Shown here one piece after another: positions 15,772 through 25,001 of a DNA stretch of 64,000 bases (position 1 is its first letter; every line of letters starts with the position of its first letter). The notes beneath the pieces were generated by a model. That model did no database searches and had not been told where the DNA came from. It was given only the letters and a program-made list of their open reading frames with translations. The DNA is from Arthrobacter mobilis (GTDB lineage Bacteria; Actinomycetota; Actinomycetes; Actinomycetales; Micrococcaceae). Where the stretch lies: assembly GCF_012395835.1 (NCBI RefSeq), contig NZ_JAAZSQ010000002.1, positions 365,015 to 429,014 of the forward strand, written 5' to 3'. A program made the position numbers and the translations under genes.

Positions 15772-17103
15772 TCAGGCGGATTCGGCGACGGAAGCGTCGT
15801 GCGGCACCGGGCAGCCATCCTGCGCCCGGGAAGCAGTTTCCTCAGCCGGGGGTTCGACGGCGATGCCGTAGAGCGCGTCCAGGGCCGCGATGTAGTCGTC
15901 CTGCCGGCCGGCAGCGGCCAGCTCGCGGGCCCGGACGGTCGGCAGGTGGAGCAGCTGCTTGACCATGCGGCGCATGGCGAATTCCACTTCCTGTGCCGGG
16001 CCGGTGCAGCCGTGCTGGTTGCGGACCTTTTCCAGTTCCTTCTCCAGCACCTGCATGGTGTGCCGCCGCAAAGCCACGATGGCCGAATCGATCGACCGTT
16101 CCTGCTGCTGGTCCTCGAACGCCCGGGCTGCCTGGACGACAATCTCCTCGGCCTGCCGGACGGATTCGGCCTGCTCTTCCGGCGCGGCCAGGCGCACGGA
16201 TTCGAGTGTGATCAGTTCCACCCCGTCCAGCCCGGCCACCGCCGGGTCGAAATCGTGGGTCAGCGCCAGGTCGATCATGATCAGCGGTTTGCCGGAACCT
16301 GCACGCAGCTGTTCCACCTCGTCCGCTCCGACCCGGCTGTCACTGCCGCTGCAGCCGATGACGACATCCGCGGCCGCCAGTGCGGCGCCCAGGGTCTCGC
16401 CGGTCAGCGGAGTTCCGCCCCGCGTGGCGGTGAAGGTCGCGGCCCGCCCCGACGGGGAGTACACCGAAATATTGGCGCAGCCGCGCTCGCGCAGCAGGGC
16501 CATGGTCGCTCCGGCATAGGCGCCGGTACCGAAAACCACGACGTTCTTCGCCGCCCAGCGGCGGTCCTCGGACAGGTCGGTGGCCAGGTCCAGGGCGACG
16601 GACACGATGGACAGGCCGCGGCCGCCGAGGGCGGTCCGGGCGCCGACGTCCTTGGCGGTGCGGGAAGCTGCCTGGAAGAGCCGGACCAGGGCGGCGCTGG
16701 CGGTTCCCTGGTCCTGGGCCTGGATCAGCGCCCGCCGTACCTGTCCGGCAATTTCGCGTTCACCGACGACGGCGGAGTCCAGCCCTGCGCCGACGGCGAA
16801 GAGGTGCCGGGTAACGTCCGCTCCGGTCTTGGTGTCGAAGTAGCGGGACACCAGCGGCTCGGGCAGGCCGGTGGCGCCGCTGATGGCAGCCACCACCTCG
16901 GCGCGGGCCCTTTCGAGGTGGGCTTCGGACTCGGCTTCGCAGTAGATTTCGAGGCGGTTGCAGGTCGACAGGACCACCGCACCGGAGACTGCCTTGCCTT
17001 CCTCGAGCACACCGGCAGCGACCTGGGAGGAGCCGGCGCTGAGGCGGGCCACGGTTTCCAGGTCTACGTCTGAGTGCGATGCAACGAGAGAAAGTAAAAC
17101 CAC
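15772..17103 (-). CDS. hemA: glutamyl-tRNA reductase
   Basis: The 443-residue enzyme reduces glutamyl-tRNA(Glu) to glutamate-1-semialdehyde with NADPH, the first committed step of the C5 route to tetrapyrroles. The catalytic cysteine lies in STCNRLEIY (Cys48), and GEREIAGQV, the GTGAYAG Rossmann loop and the C-terminal dimerisation helices are present. The GTG start has GGAGGGG 2 nt upstream. A TACTAT -10-like hexamer (17113-17118) sits very close, giving an almost leaderless message. It is divergent from hemE, and the shared 190-bp gap contains a perfect palindrome that could coordinate both arms of the heme cluster. Confidence 0.94.
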   Translation of the reverse strand: MVLLSLVASHSDVDLETVARLSAGSSQVAAGVLEEGKAVSGAVVLSTCNRLEIYCEAESEAHLERARAEVVAAISGATGLPEPLVSRYFDTKTGADVTRHLFAVGAGLDSAVVGEREIAGQVRRALIQAQDQGTASAALVRLFQAASRTAKDVGARTALGGRGLSIVSVALDLATDLSEDRRWAAKNVVVFGTGAYAGATMALLRERGCANISVYSPSGRAATFTATRGGTPLTGETLGAALAAADVVIGCSGSDSRVGADEVEQLRAGSGKPLIMIDLALTHDFDPAVAGLDGVELITLESVRLAAPEEQAESVRQAEEIVVQAARAFEDQQQERSIDSAIVALRRHTMQVLEKELEKVRNQHGCTGPAQEVEFAMRRMVKQLLHLPTVRARELAAAGRQDDYIAALDALYGIAVEPPAEETASRAQDGCPVPHDASVAESA

Positions 17104-17143
17104 AACCCCTCCATAGTAGCCGCTGGGCCGGAACTGAACCTAT

Positions 17144-17155
17144 TAGGTATACCTA
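17144..17155. promoter_or_regulatory. palindromic operator candidate between hemA and hemE
   Basis: TAGGTATACCTA is a perfect 12-bp palindrome. The overlapping ACCTATTAGGT (17138-17148) is a second, odd-centred one, so ACCTA/TAGGT half-sites alternate. It lies immediately upstream of the hemA -35 position implied by TACTAT at 17113-17118. The half-site resembles the TTAGG of iron-responsive DtxR/IdeR boxes, but the half-site spacing is too short for the classical 19-bp box. Confidence 0.45.
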
Positions 17156-17292
17156 CCCCGCCGGGGCTGGGGATTCCTTGTGTCTCCGGTCACCCTGCCT
17201 GCGTCAGCGGCGCCGGGAAGCCGGGCAGTGGGCCGCTGCCGGAGAGTGTCCGGTTGGCAATCGGCGGCGCAACTGGAGCAGAATCTATAAAC

Positions 17293-18354
17293 ATGACATT
17301 GAATGCCTCCCACCCGCTGCTGGACGGCCGCACGGCGGATTCGCCGCTGATCACTGCCTACCGGGGAGGGAAGCCGGAGCGGCGCCCCGTGTGGTTCATG
17401 CGCCAGGCCGGGCGGTCACTGCCCGAGTACCGCGAGGCGCGCAAGGGCATCGCCATGCTGGATGCCTGCCTGACGCCGGACCTTGCGGCGGAGATCACCT
17501 TGCAGCCGGTCCGCCGGCATGACGTGGACGCCGGCATTTTCTTCTCCGACATCGTCATTCCGCTCAAGCTGGCCGGGGTGGATGTGGACATCGTTCCCGG
17601 TGTCGGTCCGGTCCTGGGGGCCCCGGTGCGCACCGCCGCCGACGTGGCCCGGTTGCCGAAGCTCACCGAGGAGGCGCTGGAGCCGGTCCGCGAAGCGGTC
17701 AAGCTGACCGTGGCCGAGCTGGGCAAAAAGCCGCTGATCGGCTTTGCCGGCGCACCGTTCACGCTCGCGGCCTACATGGTCGAGGGCAGGCCCTCGCGGG
17801 ACCACCTGGGGCCGCGCACCATGATGCATGCGGACCCGCAGACCTGGAACGCGCTGGCAGCCTGGGCGGCGGACGCGTCCGGAATGTTCATGCGCGCCCA
17901 GCTGGAAGCCGGCGCCAGCGCTGCGCAGCTGTTCGACTCCTGGGCCGGTTCGCTGGGCCTGGCGGACTACCGCCGGCACGTCGCGCCGGCATCCGCCAGG
18001 GCCCTGGACCACGTACGCGGGCTTGGGGCGCCGCTGGTGCATTTCGGCACCGGGACCTCCGAGCTGCTGGTGGCCATGCGCGATGTCGGCGTGGACGTGA
18101 TCGGCGTGGACTACCGCCTCCCGCTGGATGAGGCGAACCGGCGGCTGGGCGGCACCACTCCGCTGCAGGGAAACATCGACCCGGCGCTGCTGGCCGCCCC
18201 GTGGGAGGTGCTGGAGGCCCACGTGCGCGAGGTGATTGCCGCCGGCGCGGCCGCCCCCGGGCATGTGCTCAACCTCGGCCACGGTGTGCCGCCGGAAGCC
18301 GACCCCGATGTGCTCACCCGCGTGGTGAAGCTGATCCACTCGGTGGAGCCGTAG
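17293..18354 (+). CDS. hemE: uroporphyrinogen III decarboxylase
   Basis: The 353-residue enzyme decarboxylates the four acetate side chains of uroporphyrinogen III to give coproporphyrinogen III. The family signatures RPVWFMRQAGRSLPEYR near the N-terminus and GFAGAPFTLAAYMVEG in the middle are present, as are the substrate-binding arginines and FSDI. The ATG at 17293 is chosen, with GGAG 13 nt upstream; an in-frame earlier start gives a poorly conserved extension. The gene opens the rightward heme operon and is followed 2 nt later by the HemY gene. Confidence 0.95.
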   Translation: MTLNASHPLLDGRTADSPLITAYRGGKPERRPVWFMRQAGRSLPEYREARKGIAMLDACLTPDLAAEITLQPVRRHDVDAGIFFSDIVIPLKLAGVDVDIVPGVGPVLGAPVRTAADVARLPKLTEEALEPVREAVKLTVAELGKKPLIGFAGAPFTLAAYMVEGRPSRDHLGPRTMMHADPQTWNALAAWAADASGMFMRAQLEAGASAAQLFDSWAGSLGLADYRRHVAPASARALDHVRGLGAPLVHFGTGTSELLVAMRDVGVDVIGVDYRLPLDEANRRLGGTTPLQGNIDPALLAAPWEVLEAHVREVIAAGAAAPGHVLNLGHGVPPEADPDVLTRVVKLIHSVEP

Positions 18355-18356
18355 CC

Positions 18357-19916
18357 ATGCCGCACCGCGAGCGCCACCCTGTCACCGCCGCGCTGCAGAA
18401 GGTCGCAGCCCAGCAGAAGACACAGCACAAAGCAGCCCAGCAGAAGTCCCACCAGCCGGCGCAGCCCCGTGCCGTCGTCGTCGGCGGCGGCGTGGCCGGG
18501 CTGGTGGCCGCCCGTGAACTGGCCCGGCAGGGCCTGGACGTGGCGGTGCTGGAGGCTTCCGCCGCCTTTGGCGGCTGCGTCGCGCGGCACGAAGTGGCCG
18601 GGCTGATGCTCGATGCCGGGGCCGAGTCCTTCGCCACCCGTTCGTCCGTGGTCGCCGACCTGGCCGGCGAGCTGGGGCTGGGCGGAAGCATCGTCGCGCC
18701 GAATCCGGCCGGAGCCTGGCTCCAGCTGCCGGAATCGGCCCAGCCGCTGCCGAAGACGTCGGTGGTGGGCATCCCCGCGGATCCCGCGGGGGCGGACATC
18801 GTCAAGGCCATCGGCCGGCGGGCCTCGCTGCGGGCAGCGGCGGACAAGGTCCTGCCGCTGGGAACTCTGCTGCGCAAGGAGCCGCTCAGCCTGGGCGAGC
18901 TGGTGCGCACCCGGATGGGCTCGGCGGTGCTCGAACGGCTGGTCACCCCGGTGGCCGCCGGCGTGTACTCGGCGGATCCGGATGTGCTGGATGTGGACTC
19001 GGTGGTTCCCGGGCTGCGGGCTGCGGTCGTCAGGCACGGTTCGCTGGGGGCGGCCGTGGGCGCCCTGCGCGGGGCCGCGCCGGCGGGGGCCGCCGTGGCC
19101 GGCATTGCCGGCGGCATGGGGCTGCTCGTGGAGCATCTGGTCAAGGACCTGAAGGACCGCGGGGTGCGCCTGTACACGGATGCGAAGGTGTCCGGCCTCG
19201 AACGCCGCGACGGCGGCTGGCGGGTCGCCTCCGCGGCCGGAGACTTTTCCCCGGCCGGTCTGGTGGTGGCCACCGACGGCGTGTCCGCCGTCCGGCTGCT
19301 GGCCGGTTCCCTTCCCGGACTCGAAGCAGCCGAGCCCGCGCCGGGTCCGGCCGTGGCGCTGGTGACCCTGGTAGTGGACCTGCCCGAGCTTGATGCCGCC
19401 CCGCGCGGTACCGGCCTGCTGGTGGCACCGGGTGTGGCAGGGGTACGGGCCAAGGCGCTGACGCACGCCACTGCCAAATGGCCGTGGCTGGCAGCCGAAG
19501 CCGGCCCCGGCAACCACGTGCTGCGTCTGTCCTACGGCCGGGCCGCCGGCCAACACGCTCCGGAGGCCGAGGCTTTCGAAGACTTCACCAGCTGGCCGGA
19601 CGAGCAGCTCTGCGCGCAGGCGCTCGCGGACGCGTCGGTGCTGCTGGGCCTGCCCATCGGCGAGGACGACGTGCTGGGCCGGAAGGTGGTCCGCTGGGTT
19701 GGCGCCCTGCCGTCGGCGACGCTGGGCCACCGGGCCCGGGTGGCCGAGGTCCGGCGGCTGGCCAGCGGGCAGCATGGGCTGCAGCTGGCCGGCGCCTGGC
19801 TGGCCGGTACCGGGCTGGCCGCGGTGGTCGGGGATGCCCGGCAGCGGGCCCGGCTGCTGGCCGAGGATCTTGGCGCCGGAACCGCACCCGAGGGCGCGCC
19901 TGCGGATAGCCCGTAA
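18357..19916 (+). CDS. hemY: coproporphyrinogen III oxidase, HemY/CgoX type
   Basis: The 519-residue FAD enzyme has the dinucleotide-binding motif VVVGGGVAGL (about 40-49) preceded by an unusual Lys/Gln/Ala-rich segment of about 30 residues. It is homologous to oxygen-dependent protoporphyrinogen oxidase. In actinobacteria using the coproporphyrin-dependent pathway, this enzyme oxidises coproporphyrinogen III to coproporphyrin III, and the adjacent hemQ and hemH support that reading. The start has a GGAG 9 nt upstream. The Q/K-rich leader is in frame after a good start, so it appears genuine rather than a mis-called N-terminus. Confidence 0.9.
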   Translation: MPHRERHPVTAALQKVAAQQKTQHKAAQQKSHQPAQPRAVVVGGGVAGLVAARELARQGLDVAVLEASAAFGGCVARHEVAGLMLDAGAESFATRSSVVADLAGELGLGGSIVAPNPAGAWLQLPESAQPLPKTSVVGIPADPAGADIVKAIGRRASLRAAADKVLPLGTLLRKEPLSLGELVRTRMGSAVLERLVTPVAAGVYSADPDVLDVDSVVPGLRAAVVRHGSLGAAVGALRGAAPAGAAVAGIAGGMGLLVEHLVKDLKDRGVRLYTDAKVSGLERRDGGWRVASAAGDFSPAGLVVATDGVSAVRLLAGSLPGLEAAEPAPGPAVALVTLVVDLPELDAAPRGTGLLVAPGVAGVRAKALTHATAKWPWLAAEAGPGNHVLRLSYGRAAGQHAPEAEAFEDFTSWPDEQLCAQALADASVLLGLPIGEDDVLGRKVVRWVGALPSATLGHRARVAEVRRLASGQHGLQLAGAWLAGTGLAAVVGDARQRARLLAEDLGAGTAPEGAPADSP

Positions 19917-19926
19917 CCGGGGTCCC

Positions 19927-19943
19927 TTCTACAATATGTAGAA
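19927..19943. promoter_or_regulatory. inverted repeat upstream of hemQ
   Basis: TTCTACA-ATA-TGTAGAA is a perfect 7-bp inverted repeat with a 3-nt centre, in the only sizeable gap inside the heme operon (83 bp). AT-rich sequence suitable for a -10 (GATATAAC, 19971-19978) follows. The core TACA...TGTA resembles BlaI/CopY-type operators, but those have a 2-nt centre. It probably marks an internal regulated promoter for hemQ. Confidence 0.45.
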
Positions 19944-19999
19944 GAAGCTCCGAGGCCATACTGTACTTTCGATATAACCCCAACCAAGAAGGCAGACTG

Positions 20000-20701
20000 T
20001 TGAGCATGACTGAAACGTCCGTATCGGAATCCGCCGCCCCCGCCGCCGAGGAGCAGTACTACACCCTGTGGACCGTGTTCAAGCGGTCCGGCGCCCTGAT
20101 CCAGGACTCTGCCCTGACGGATTTCGAGGCCGCCATCGCCAAGCTGGCCGAAGCCGGTGTCACCCTGCGGGGCGCCTACGACGTCTCGGCCATGCGCGAG
20201 GACGCCGACGTGATGATCTGGCTGCACGGCTCCAAGCCGGAGGAGCTGCAGGCCGCCGTGCGCACCATCCGCCGCACCGCGCTGTTCGAGGACACCGACA
20301 TCGTCTGGTCCGCCATGGGTGTGCACCGCCCCGCGGAATTCGCCCGGGACCACGTGCCGTCCTTCGCCCGCGGCATCGAGCCGAGCACCTGGGTCTGCGT
20401 CTACCCGTTCGTGCGCTCCTACGAGTGGTACCTGCTGCCGGCCGCCGAGCGCGGCCGGATGCTGCGCGACCACGGCATGCTCGGCCGCGACTTCCCGCAG
20501 GTGCTCTCCAATACCGTCTCCTCCTTCGCCCTGGGCGACTGGGAATGGATCCTCGCCCTGGAAGCACCGGAGCTGGTGGACCTGGTCGACCTGATGCGCC
20601 ACCTGCGCGCCACCGACGCCCGCAACCACGTCCGCGAAGAGATCCCGTTCTACACCGGCCGCCGCATCAGCGTGGCCGAAATCGCCGAGGTGCTGCGGTG
20701 A
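20000..20701 (+). CDS. hemQ: coproheme decarboxylase (HemQ/ChdC)
   Basis: The 233-residue protein belongs to the chlorite dismutase-like family and catalyses the last step of the coproporphyrin-dependent pathway: peroxide-driven decarboxylation of two propionates of coproheme to give heme b. Numbering from the TTG start, the catalytic Tyr135 in the YPFVRS segment, distal His118 (ARDHVPSF) and proximal His158 (RDHGM) fall at the positions and spacing described for the actinobacterial enzyme of Corynebacterium diphtheriae. The TTG at 20000 has AAGG about 7 nt upstream; an ATG two codons later is possible. The end overlaps hemH by 4 nt. Confidence 0.94.
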   Translation: MSMTETSVSESAAPAAEEQYYTLWTVFKRSGALIQDSALTDFEAAIAKLAEAGVTLRGAYDVSAMREDADVMIWLHGSKPEELQAAVRTIRRTALFEDTDIVWSAMGVHRPAEFARDHVPSFARGIEPSTWVCVYPFVRSYEWYLLPAAERGRMLRDHGMLGRDFPQVLSNTVSSFALGDWEWILALEAPELVDLVDLMRHLRATDARNHVREEIPFYTGRRISVAEIAEVLR

Positions 20702-21930
20702 CCAGCTCCGGCAGCGCTGCCGGCGGGTTCAGCTTCGACCCCCGGCAGGGCTACGACGAGAACGGGCTCATGGCCCCCAAGCCCTACGATGCGGTCCTGC
20801 TGGCCTCCTTCGGCGGGCCCGAGGGGCAGGACGACGTCATCCCGTTCCTGCGCAACGTCACCCGCGGCCGCGGCATCCCGGACGAACGGCTCGAAGAGGT
20901 CGCCACCCACTACCGCGCCAACGGCGGGATCAGCCCGATCAACGCGCAGAACCGCGCGCTGAAGGCGGCCATGGAGGCCGAGCTGTCCGCCCGCGGGATC
21001 GGGCTGCCGGTCTACTGGGGCAACCGCAACTGGGCGCCCTACATCCAGCCGGTGCTGCAGCAGATGTACGAGGACGGCCACCGCCGCGTGCTGATGTTCT
21101 CCACCAGCGCCTACGCCGGCTATTCCAGCTGCCGGCAGTACCGCGAGGACCTCGGCGTCGCGCTGCGGGAAACCGGCCTGGAGGGCAAGTTGGAGGTGGA
21201 CAAGGTCCGCCAGTACTTCGACCATCCGGGCTTCATCGAGCCGTTCGTCGACGGCGTGGCCGCCGGCCTGGCCGACGTGCGCGCGCAGCTGGCCGACGCG
21301 GACGCGCCGGTGCGGATCGTGTTCACCACGCACTCCATCCCGGTCTCCGACGCCGAGGCCGCCGGCCCTCGCGACCTGGCCGCCCGGCTGGCAGCCCAAT
21401 GGCACGTGGATGTCTACACCGCCCAGCACCTGTCCGTGGCGCGCGCCATCCTGGCACGCATCCCCGAGGCCGCCGGCCTCGAATGGTCGCTGGTGTTCCA
21501 GTCCCGCTCCGGTGCCCCGCACATCCCGTGGCTGGAACCGGACATCAACGACGCCCTTGCCGACTACGCCGCCGCCGGTACCCGCGGTGTCGTCGTGGTC
21601 CCGATCGGCTTCGTCAGCGACCACATGGAGGTCGTCTGGGACCTGGACACCGAAGCCAGGAACACCTGCGCCGAACTGGGCCTGGCTTTCCACCGGGTCC
21701 CCACGGCCGGAACCCATGCCCGGTTCGTCGGCGGCATCGTGGACCTGATCTCCGAACGCCTGGCCGGCCCCGGCGGGCAGGCGCTGCTGCCGGGCCGGGC
21801 CAGCGCCGCGGAACTGGGTCCCTGGTACGACGTGTGCCGGCCGAACTGCTGCGTCAAGGTGATGCGCGACGGCACCGTCCGGCCCACCATCGCCGCCGTC
21901 GATTCCGAAGTAGGTGTTCCGCAGCCATGA
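20698..21930 (+). CDS. hemH: coproporphyrin III ferrochelatase (CpfC)
   Basis: The 410-residue enzyme inserts Fe2+ into coproporphyrin III. The GTG start overlaps the hemQ stop (GTGA). Conserved segments are LLASFGGPEG near residue 34, the YSSCRQYRED strand, the catalytic-His loop TTHSIP and PIGFVSDHMEV. Cys145 in SSCRQY, together with the C-terminal Cys380-x3-Cys384-Cys385 cluster, matches the four-cysteine pattern of actinobacterial ferrochelatases that bind a [2Fe-2S] cluster. The next gene, hemC, overlaps by 4 nt (ATGA), so hemQ-hemH-hemC are translationally coupled. Confidence 0.94.
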   Translation: MTSSGSAAGGFSFDPRQGYDENGLMAPKPYDAVLLASFGGPEGQDDVIPFLRNVTRGRGIPDERLEEVATHYRANGGISPINAQNRALKAAMEAELSARGIGLPVYWGNRNWAPYIQPVLQQMYEDGHRRVLMFSTSAYAGYSSCRQYREDLGVALRETGLEGKLEVDKVRQYFDHPGFIEPFVDGVAAGLADVRAQLADADAPVRIVFTTHSIPVSDAEAAGPRDLAARLAAQWHVDVYTAQHLSVARAILARIPEAAGLEWSLVFQSRSGAPHIPWLEPDINDALADYAAAGTRGVVVVPIGFVSDHMEVVWDLDTEARNTCAELGLAFHRVPTAGTHARFVGGIVDLISERLAGPGGQALLPGRASAAELGPWYDVCRPNCCVKVMRDGTVRPTIAAVDSEVGVPQP

Positions 21931-22922
21931 GCCAGGCTCCTGCCTCCACCGCGACCTTCCGGGTAGGCACCCGCGGCAGCGCACTGGCGGTCACCCAGAC
22001 CACCACCGTGGCCGAAGCACTGGCAGCGGCCAGCGGCCATCCGTACGAGCTCGTGCGGGTCAAGACCGAGGGGGACGTCACCAGCGGCCCGCTGTCCCAG
22101 CTCGGCGGCACCGGAGTGTTTGCCGCCGCCCTGCGGCTGGCCCTGCTGGAGGGGGAGTGCGACGTGGCCGTGCACTCGCTCAAGGACCTGCCCAGCGCCC
22201 AGCCCCAGGGCCTGGTCATTGCCGCCACCCCGGCCCGCGTGGACGTCCGCGATGCCCTCTGCGCCCGCGACGGGTTGACGCTGGCCGCCCTTCCGCCGGG
22301 CGCCAAGGTGGGCACCGGCTCGCCGCGCCGGGGCGCACAGCTGCTGGCCGCCCGCCCCGATCTGCAGATCGTGGACATCCGCGGCAACGTAGGCACCAGG
22401 CTGGGCCGGGTCGCCGGCAAGGCGCCGGCTGCCGACGACGGCGGTGTCGGCCGCGGCGTCCAGGGCGACCTGGATGCCGTCGTGCTGGCCGCCGCCGGAC
22501 TGGCGCGCCTGGGCTTTGAGGAGCACATCACCGAATATCTGGACCCGGCCGTCATGCTGCCGGCCCCCGGCCAGGGCGCGCTGGCGGTCGAATGCCGGCC
22601 CGAAACCGCAGCCGACGGCGTAATCGCCGGCGCGCTGGCCGCCCTGGACGATCTCCCCACCCGGCTGGCGGTGACGGCAGAACGTGCATTGCTGTCCCGC
22701 CTGGAGGCAGGTTGCGCCGCGCCGGTGGGGGCCCTGGCCTCGCTGCAGAATGGCGGCCTGCGGCTGGAGGCGGTGGTCTGCAGCACCGACGGCACGCGCC
22801 TGCTGCGCCGCAGCCTGGCCGGCGAAGCCACTGCCGGCGCGGCCGCCGGCCTGGGGGTGCGGCTGGCCGAGCAGCTGCTGGCGGACGGCGCCGCCGAACT
22901 GGCCGCCCTGGCCGGGCACTGA
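21927..22922 (+). CDS. hemC: porphobilinogen deaminase (hydroxymethylbilane synthase)
   Basis: The 331-residue enzyme condenses four porphobilinogens into hydroxymethylbilane. VGTRGSALA at the N-terminus, HSLKDLP, the GTGSPRRGAQL loop and DIRGNVGTRL are all typical. The dipyrromethane cofactor-binding cysteine is Cys263 in LEAGCAAPVG. A small insertion after KAPAAD between the second and third domains is common in actinobacteria. The ATG overlaps the hemH stop by 4 nt and hemD follows after 2 nt. Confidence 0.95.
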   Translation: MSQAPASTATFRVGTRGSALAVTQTTTVAEALAAASGHPYELVRVKTEGDVTSGPLSQLGGTGVFAAALRLALLEGECDVAVHSLKDLPSAQPQGLVIAATPARVDVRDALCARDGLTLAALPPGAKVGTGSPRRGAQLLAARPDLQIVDIRGNVGTRLGRVAGKAPAADDGGVGRGVQGDLDAVVLAAAGLARLGFEEHITEYLDPAVMLPAPGQGALAVECRPETAADGVIAGALAALDDLPTRLAVTAERALLSRLEAGCAAPVGALASLQNGGLRLEAVVCSTDGTRLLRRSLAGEATAGAAAGLGVRLAEQLLADGAAELAALAGH

Positions 22923-22924
22923 CC

Positions 22925-23884
22925 ATGGTCCCGGACCTGCCGCCACGCATGTCCCCGGCCGCGCCGCCGCTGGCCGGGCTCGTCGTCGTACTGCCGCGCA
23001 GCGCCGACCGGGCCGCGGGCATGGCGGACGAGCTGGCCGCACGCGGTGCGGTGCCCAGGCTCATGCCCCTGATCGACTTCGAGGAACCGGAATCCCCCCG
23101 CGAGCTCGACGAGGCCCTGGTCCTGCTCGGCCGCGGCGGCTTCGAGTGGCTGGTGGTCACCAGCATCACCACCGTGCGGGCGCTCAAGCAGCGTGCCGCG
23201 CTGCTCGGCACCTCACTGGCAGAGCTGACCCGGGGCACCAAGCTGGCGGCCGTCGGCTCGGCCAGCGCCCGCGTGCTGGCGGCGGAGGGCCTGGACGTCA
23301 GCCTGGTGCCGGAGGCCAGCATGGACGCCGTCGGACTGGTCGCGGCGTGGCCGGAGCGCACCACACCCGCACAGTCCGTCCCGGCACAGGACGGCACCGG
23401 GAAGGTGCTGCTGCCGCAGGCGGATATCGCCGCTGCGACCCTGGCGGACGGCCTGGCGGCCAAAGGCTGGCAGGTCCGTCCCGTGGTGGCCTACCGCACC
23501 GTGGACTATCCGGCCCGGCCGGACCGGCGGCTTACCGCGGTCCTGGCGGCGGCATCCGCCGGATCGCCGGGGGCGGACAGCGCAGGGACGGCCGGGGCGG
23601 CGGAAATTTCCGTGGCGGACTTCAACCGGGCCGCGGCCGACGGCGGCATCGGCGCCGTCGTTCTGACCTCACCGAGCCTGGTCCGCCGGCTTCACGCCGT
23701 GGCGCCCGGGCTGCCCGCCGGCGTGCTGCTGGTGGCGATCGGCAACAGCACCGCCCGCGAGGCCGCCCGGCTGGAGCTCCGCATTGCCGCCGTCGCGGCC
23801 GCCCCCACACCGGCAGGTGTCGCCGACGCCTTGGCCGCTGCACTGGCAGCGGCGCCGGGGAACGCTGTCTCCGGACATCCTTGA
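22925..23884 (+). CDS. hemD: uroporphyrinogen III synthase
   Basis: The 319-residue protein lies between hemC and hemB and has the divergent two-lobed fold of uroporphyrinogen III synthase, which closes hydroxymethylbilane with D-ring inversion. Recognisable features are LPRSADRAAGMADELAARG, a TSITTVRAL strand-helix and VVLTSPSLVRRL in the second lobe. It is a stand-alone HemD with no fused SUMT methyltransferase domain. Ala/Gly-rich insertions around residues 200-230 are probably disordered. The ATG at 22925 follows hemC directly; an ATG eight codons later is an alternative. Confidence 0.9.
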   Translation: MVPDLPPRMSPAAPPLAGLVVVLPRSADRAAGMADELAARGAVPRLMPLIDFEEPESPRELDEALVLLGRGGFEWLVVTSITTVRALKQRAALLGTSLAELTRGTKLAAVGSASARVLAAEGLDVSLVPEASMDAVGLVAAWPERTTPAQSVPAQDGTGKVLLPQADIAAATLADGLAAKGWQVRPVVAYRTVDYPARPDRRLTAVLAAASAGSPGADSAGTAGAAEISVADFNRAAADGGIGAVVLTSPSLVRRLHAVAPGLPAGVLLVAIGNSTAREAARLELRIAAVAAAPTPAGVADALAAALAAAPGNAVSGHP

Positions 23885-23948
23885 CCAACCAGTCCAGACC
23901 ACCAGCCGGGCCGCCAGGCAGGCCCGCAGAATCGAGCAGAGGATCACG

Positions 23949-24926
23949 ATGAGCTTCCCCCTCCACCGCCCGCGCCGGCTCCGCGCCACTGCCGCGCTGC
24001 GCCGCCTGACCGCCGAGACCAGCCTCCAGGCATCGCAGCTGATCCTGCCGGCCTTCATCCGCGAGGGCATCAGCGAGCCGGTGTCGCTGCAGTCCATGCC
24101 CGGTGTCGTCCAGCACACCACTGACACGCTGAAGCGGGCCTCGGTGGAGGCCGCGGAGCTGGGACTCGGCGGCATTATGCTCTTCGGTATCCCGGCCACC
24201 CGCGATGCCACCGGCACGGCCGGCCTGGACCCGGACGGCGTGCTCAACAAGGCCATCCGGGACGTCAAGGCCGAGGTGGGCGATGACTTGGTGGTCATGG
24301 GAGACGTCTGCCTGGACGAATTCACCGACCACGGCCACTGCGGCGTGCTGGCCGCCGACGGCAGCGTGGACAACGACGCCACCTTGGACATCTACGCCCG
24401 CATGGCTGTGGCCCAGGCCGAAGCCGGTGCCAATGTGCTCGGGCCCTCCGGCATGATGGACGGGCAGGTAGCAGTGATCCGGCAGGCGCTGGACGCGGCC
24501 GGGTACCAGCAGACCTCGGTGCTGGCCTACGCCGCCAAGTACTCCTCGGCGTTCTACGGACCCTTCCGCGAGGCCGTGGACTCGCAGCTGACCGGGGACC
24601 GCCGCACCTACCAGATGGACCCGGCCAACCGCCGCGAGGCGCTGCTGGAAGTCGAACTGGACCTCGGCGAGGGGGCGGACATGATCATGGTCAAGCCCGC
24701 CATGAGCTACCTGGACATCGTGGCCGACGTGGCGGCCATGTCCCCGGTGCCGGTGGCCGCCTACCAGATTTCCGGCGAGTACGCGATGATCGAGGCGGCT
24801 GCCGCCAACGGCTGGATCGACCGGAAGGCGGCAGTGCTGGAATCGGTGCTTGGCATCCGCCGTGCCGGCGCGGACCTGGTGCTCACGTACTGGGCCGCCG
24901 AAATCGCCCGCTGGATCAAGGCCTGA
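23949..24926 (+). CDS. hemB: delta-aminolevulinic acid dehydratase (porphobilinogen synthase)
   Basis: The 325-residue enzyme condenses two 5-aminolevulinates to porphobilinogen. The two Schiff-base lysines are Lys197 (YAAKYSS) and Lys249 (MVKPAMS). The metal site reads DVCLDEFTDHGHCG: the first and third zinc cysteines of the E. coli-type site are present and the second is Asp, a hybrid between Zn-type and Asp-rich sites that I believe is common in actinobacteria. The ATG is preceded by AGAGGA at good spacing. The gene sits 64 nt after hemD and 75 nt before hemL. Confidence 0.95.
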   Translation: MSFPLHRPRRLRATAALRRLTAETSLQASQLILPAFIREGISEPVSLQSMPGVVQHTTDTLKRASVEAAELGLGGIMLFGIPATRDATGTAGLDPDGVLNKAIRDVKAEVGDDLVVMGDVCLDEFTDHGHCGVLAADGSVDNDATLDIYARMAVAQAEAGANVLGPSGMMDGQVAVIRQALDAAGYQQTSVLAYAAKYSSAFYGPFREAVDSQLTGDRRTYQMDPANRREALLEVELDLGEGADMIMVKPAMSYLDIVADVAAMSPVPVAAYQISGEYAMIEAAAANGWIDRKAAVLESVLGIRRAGADLVLTYWAAEIARWIKA

Positions 24927-25001
24927 AGGCCTGCTGCACCGTCCGGGGCGGCAAGCCTTTCCGGCCCGTTTCTACCTGAGTCTTCCCTGAAAGGATCTTT
25001 C

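Noticed and set aside
17144-17155. Classical DtxR/IdeR iron box
   Set aside because: The TTAGG and CCTA half-sites are only a few bases apart, not at the 19-bp box spacing, so it is reported only as an unassigned palindrome.
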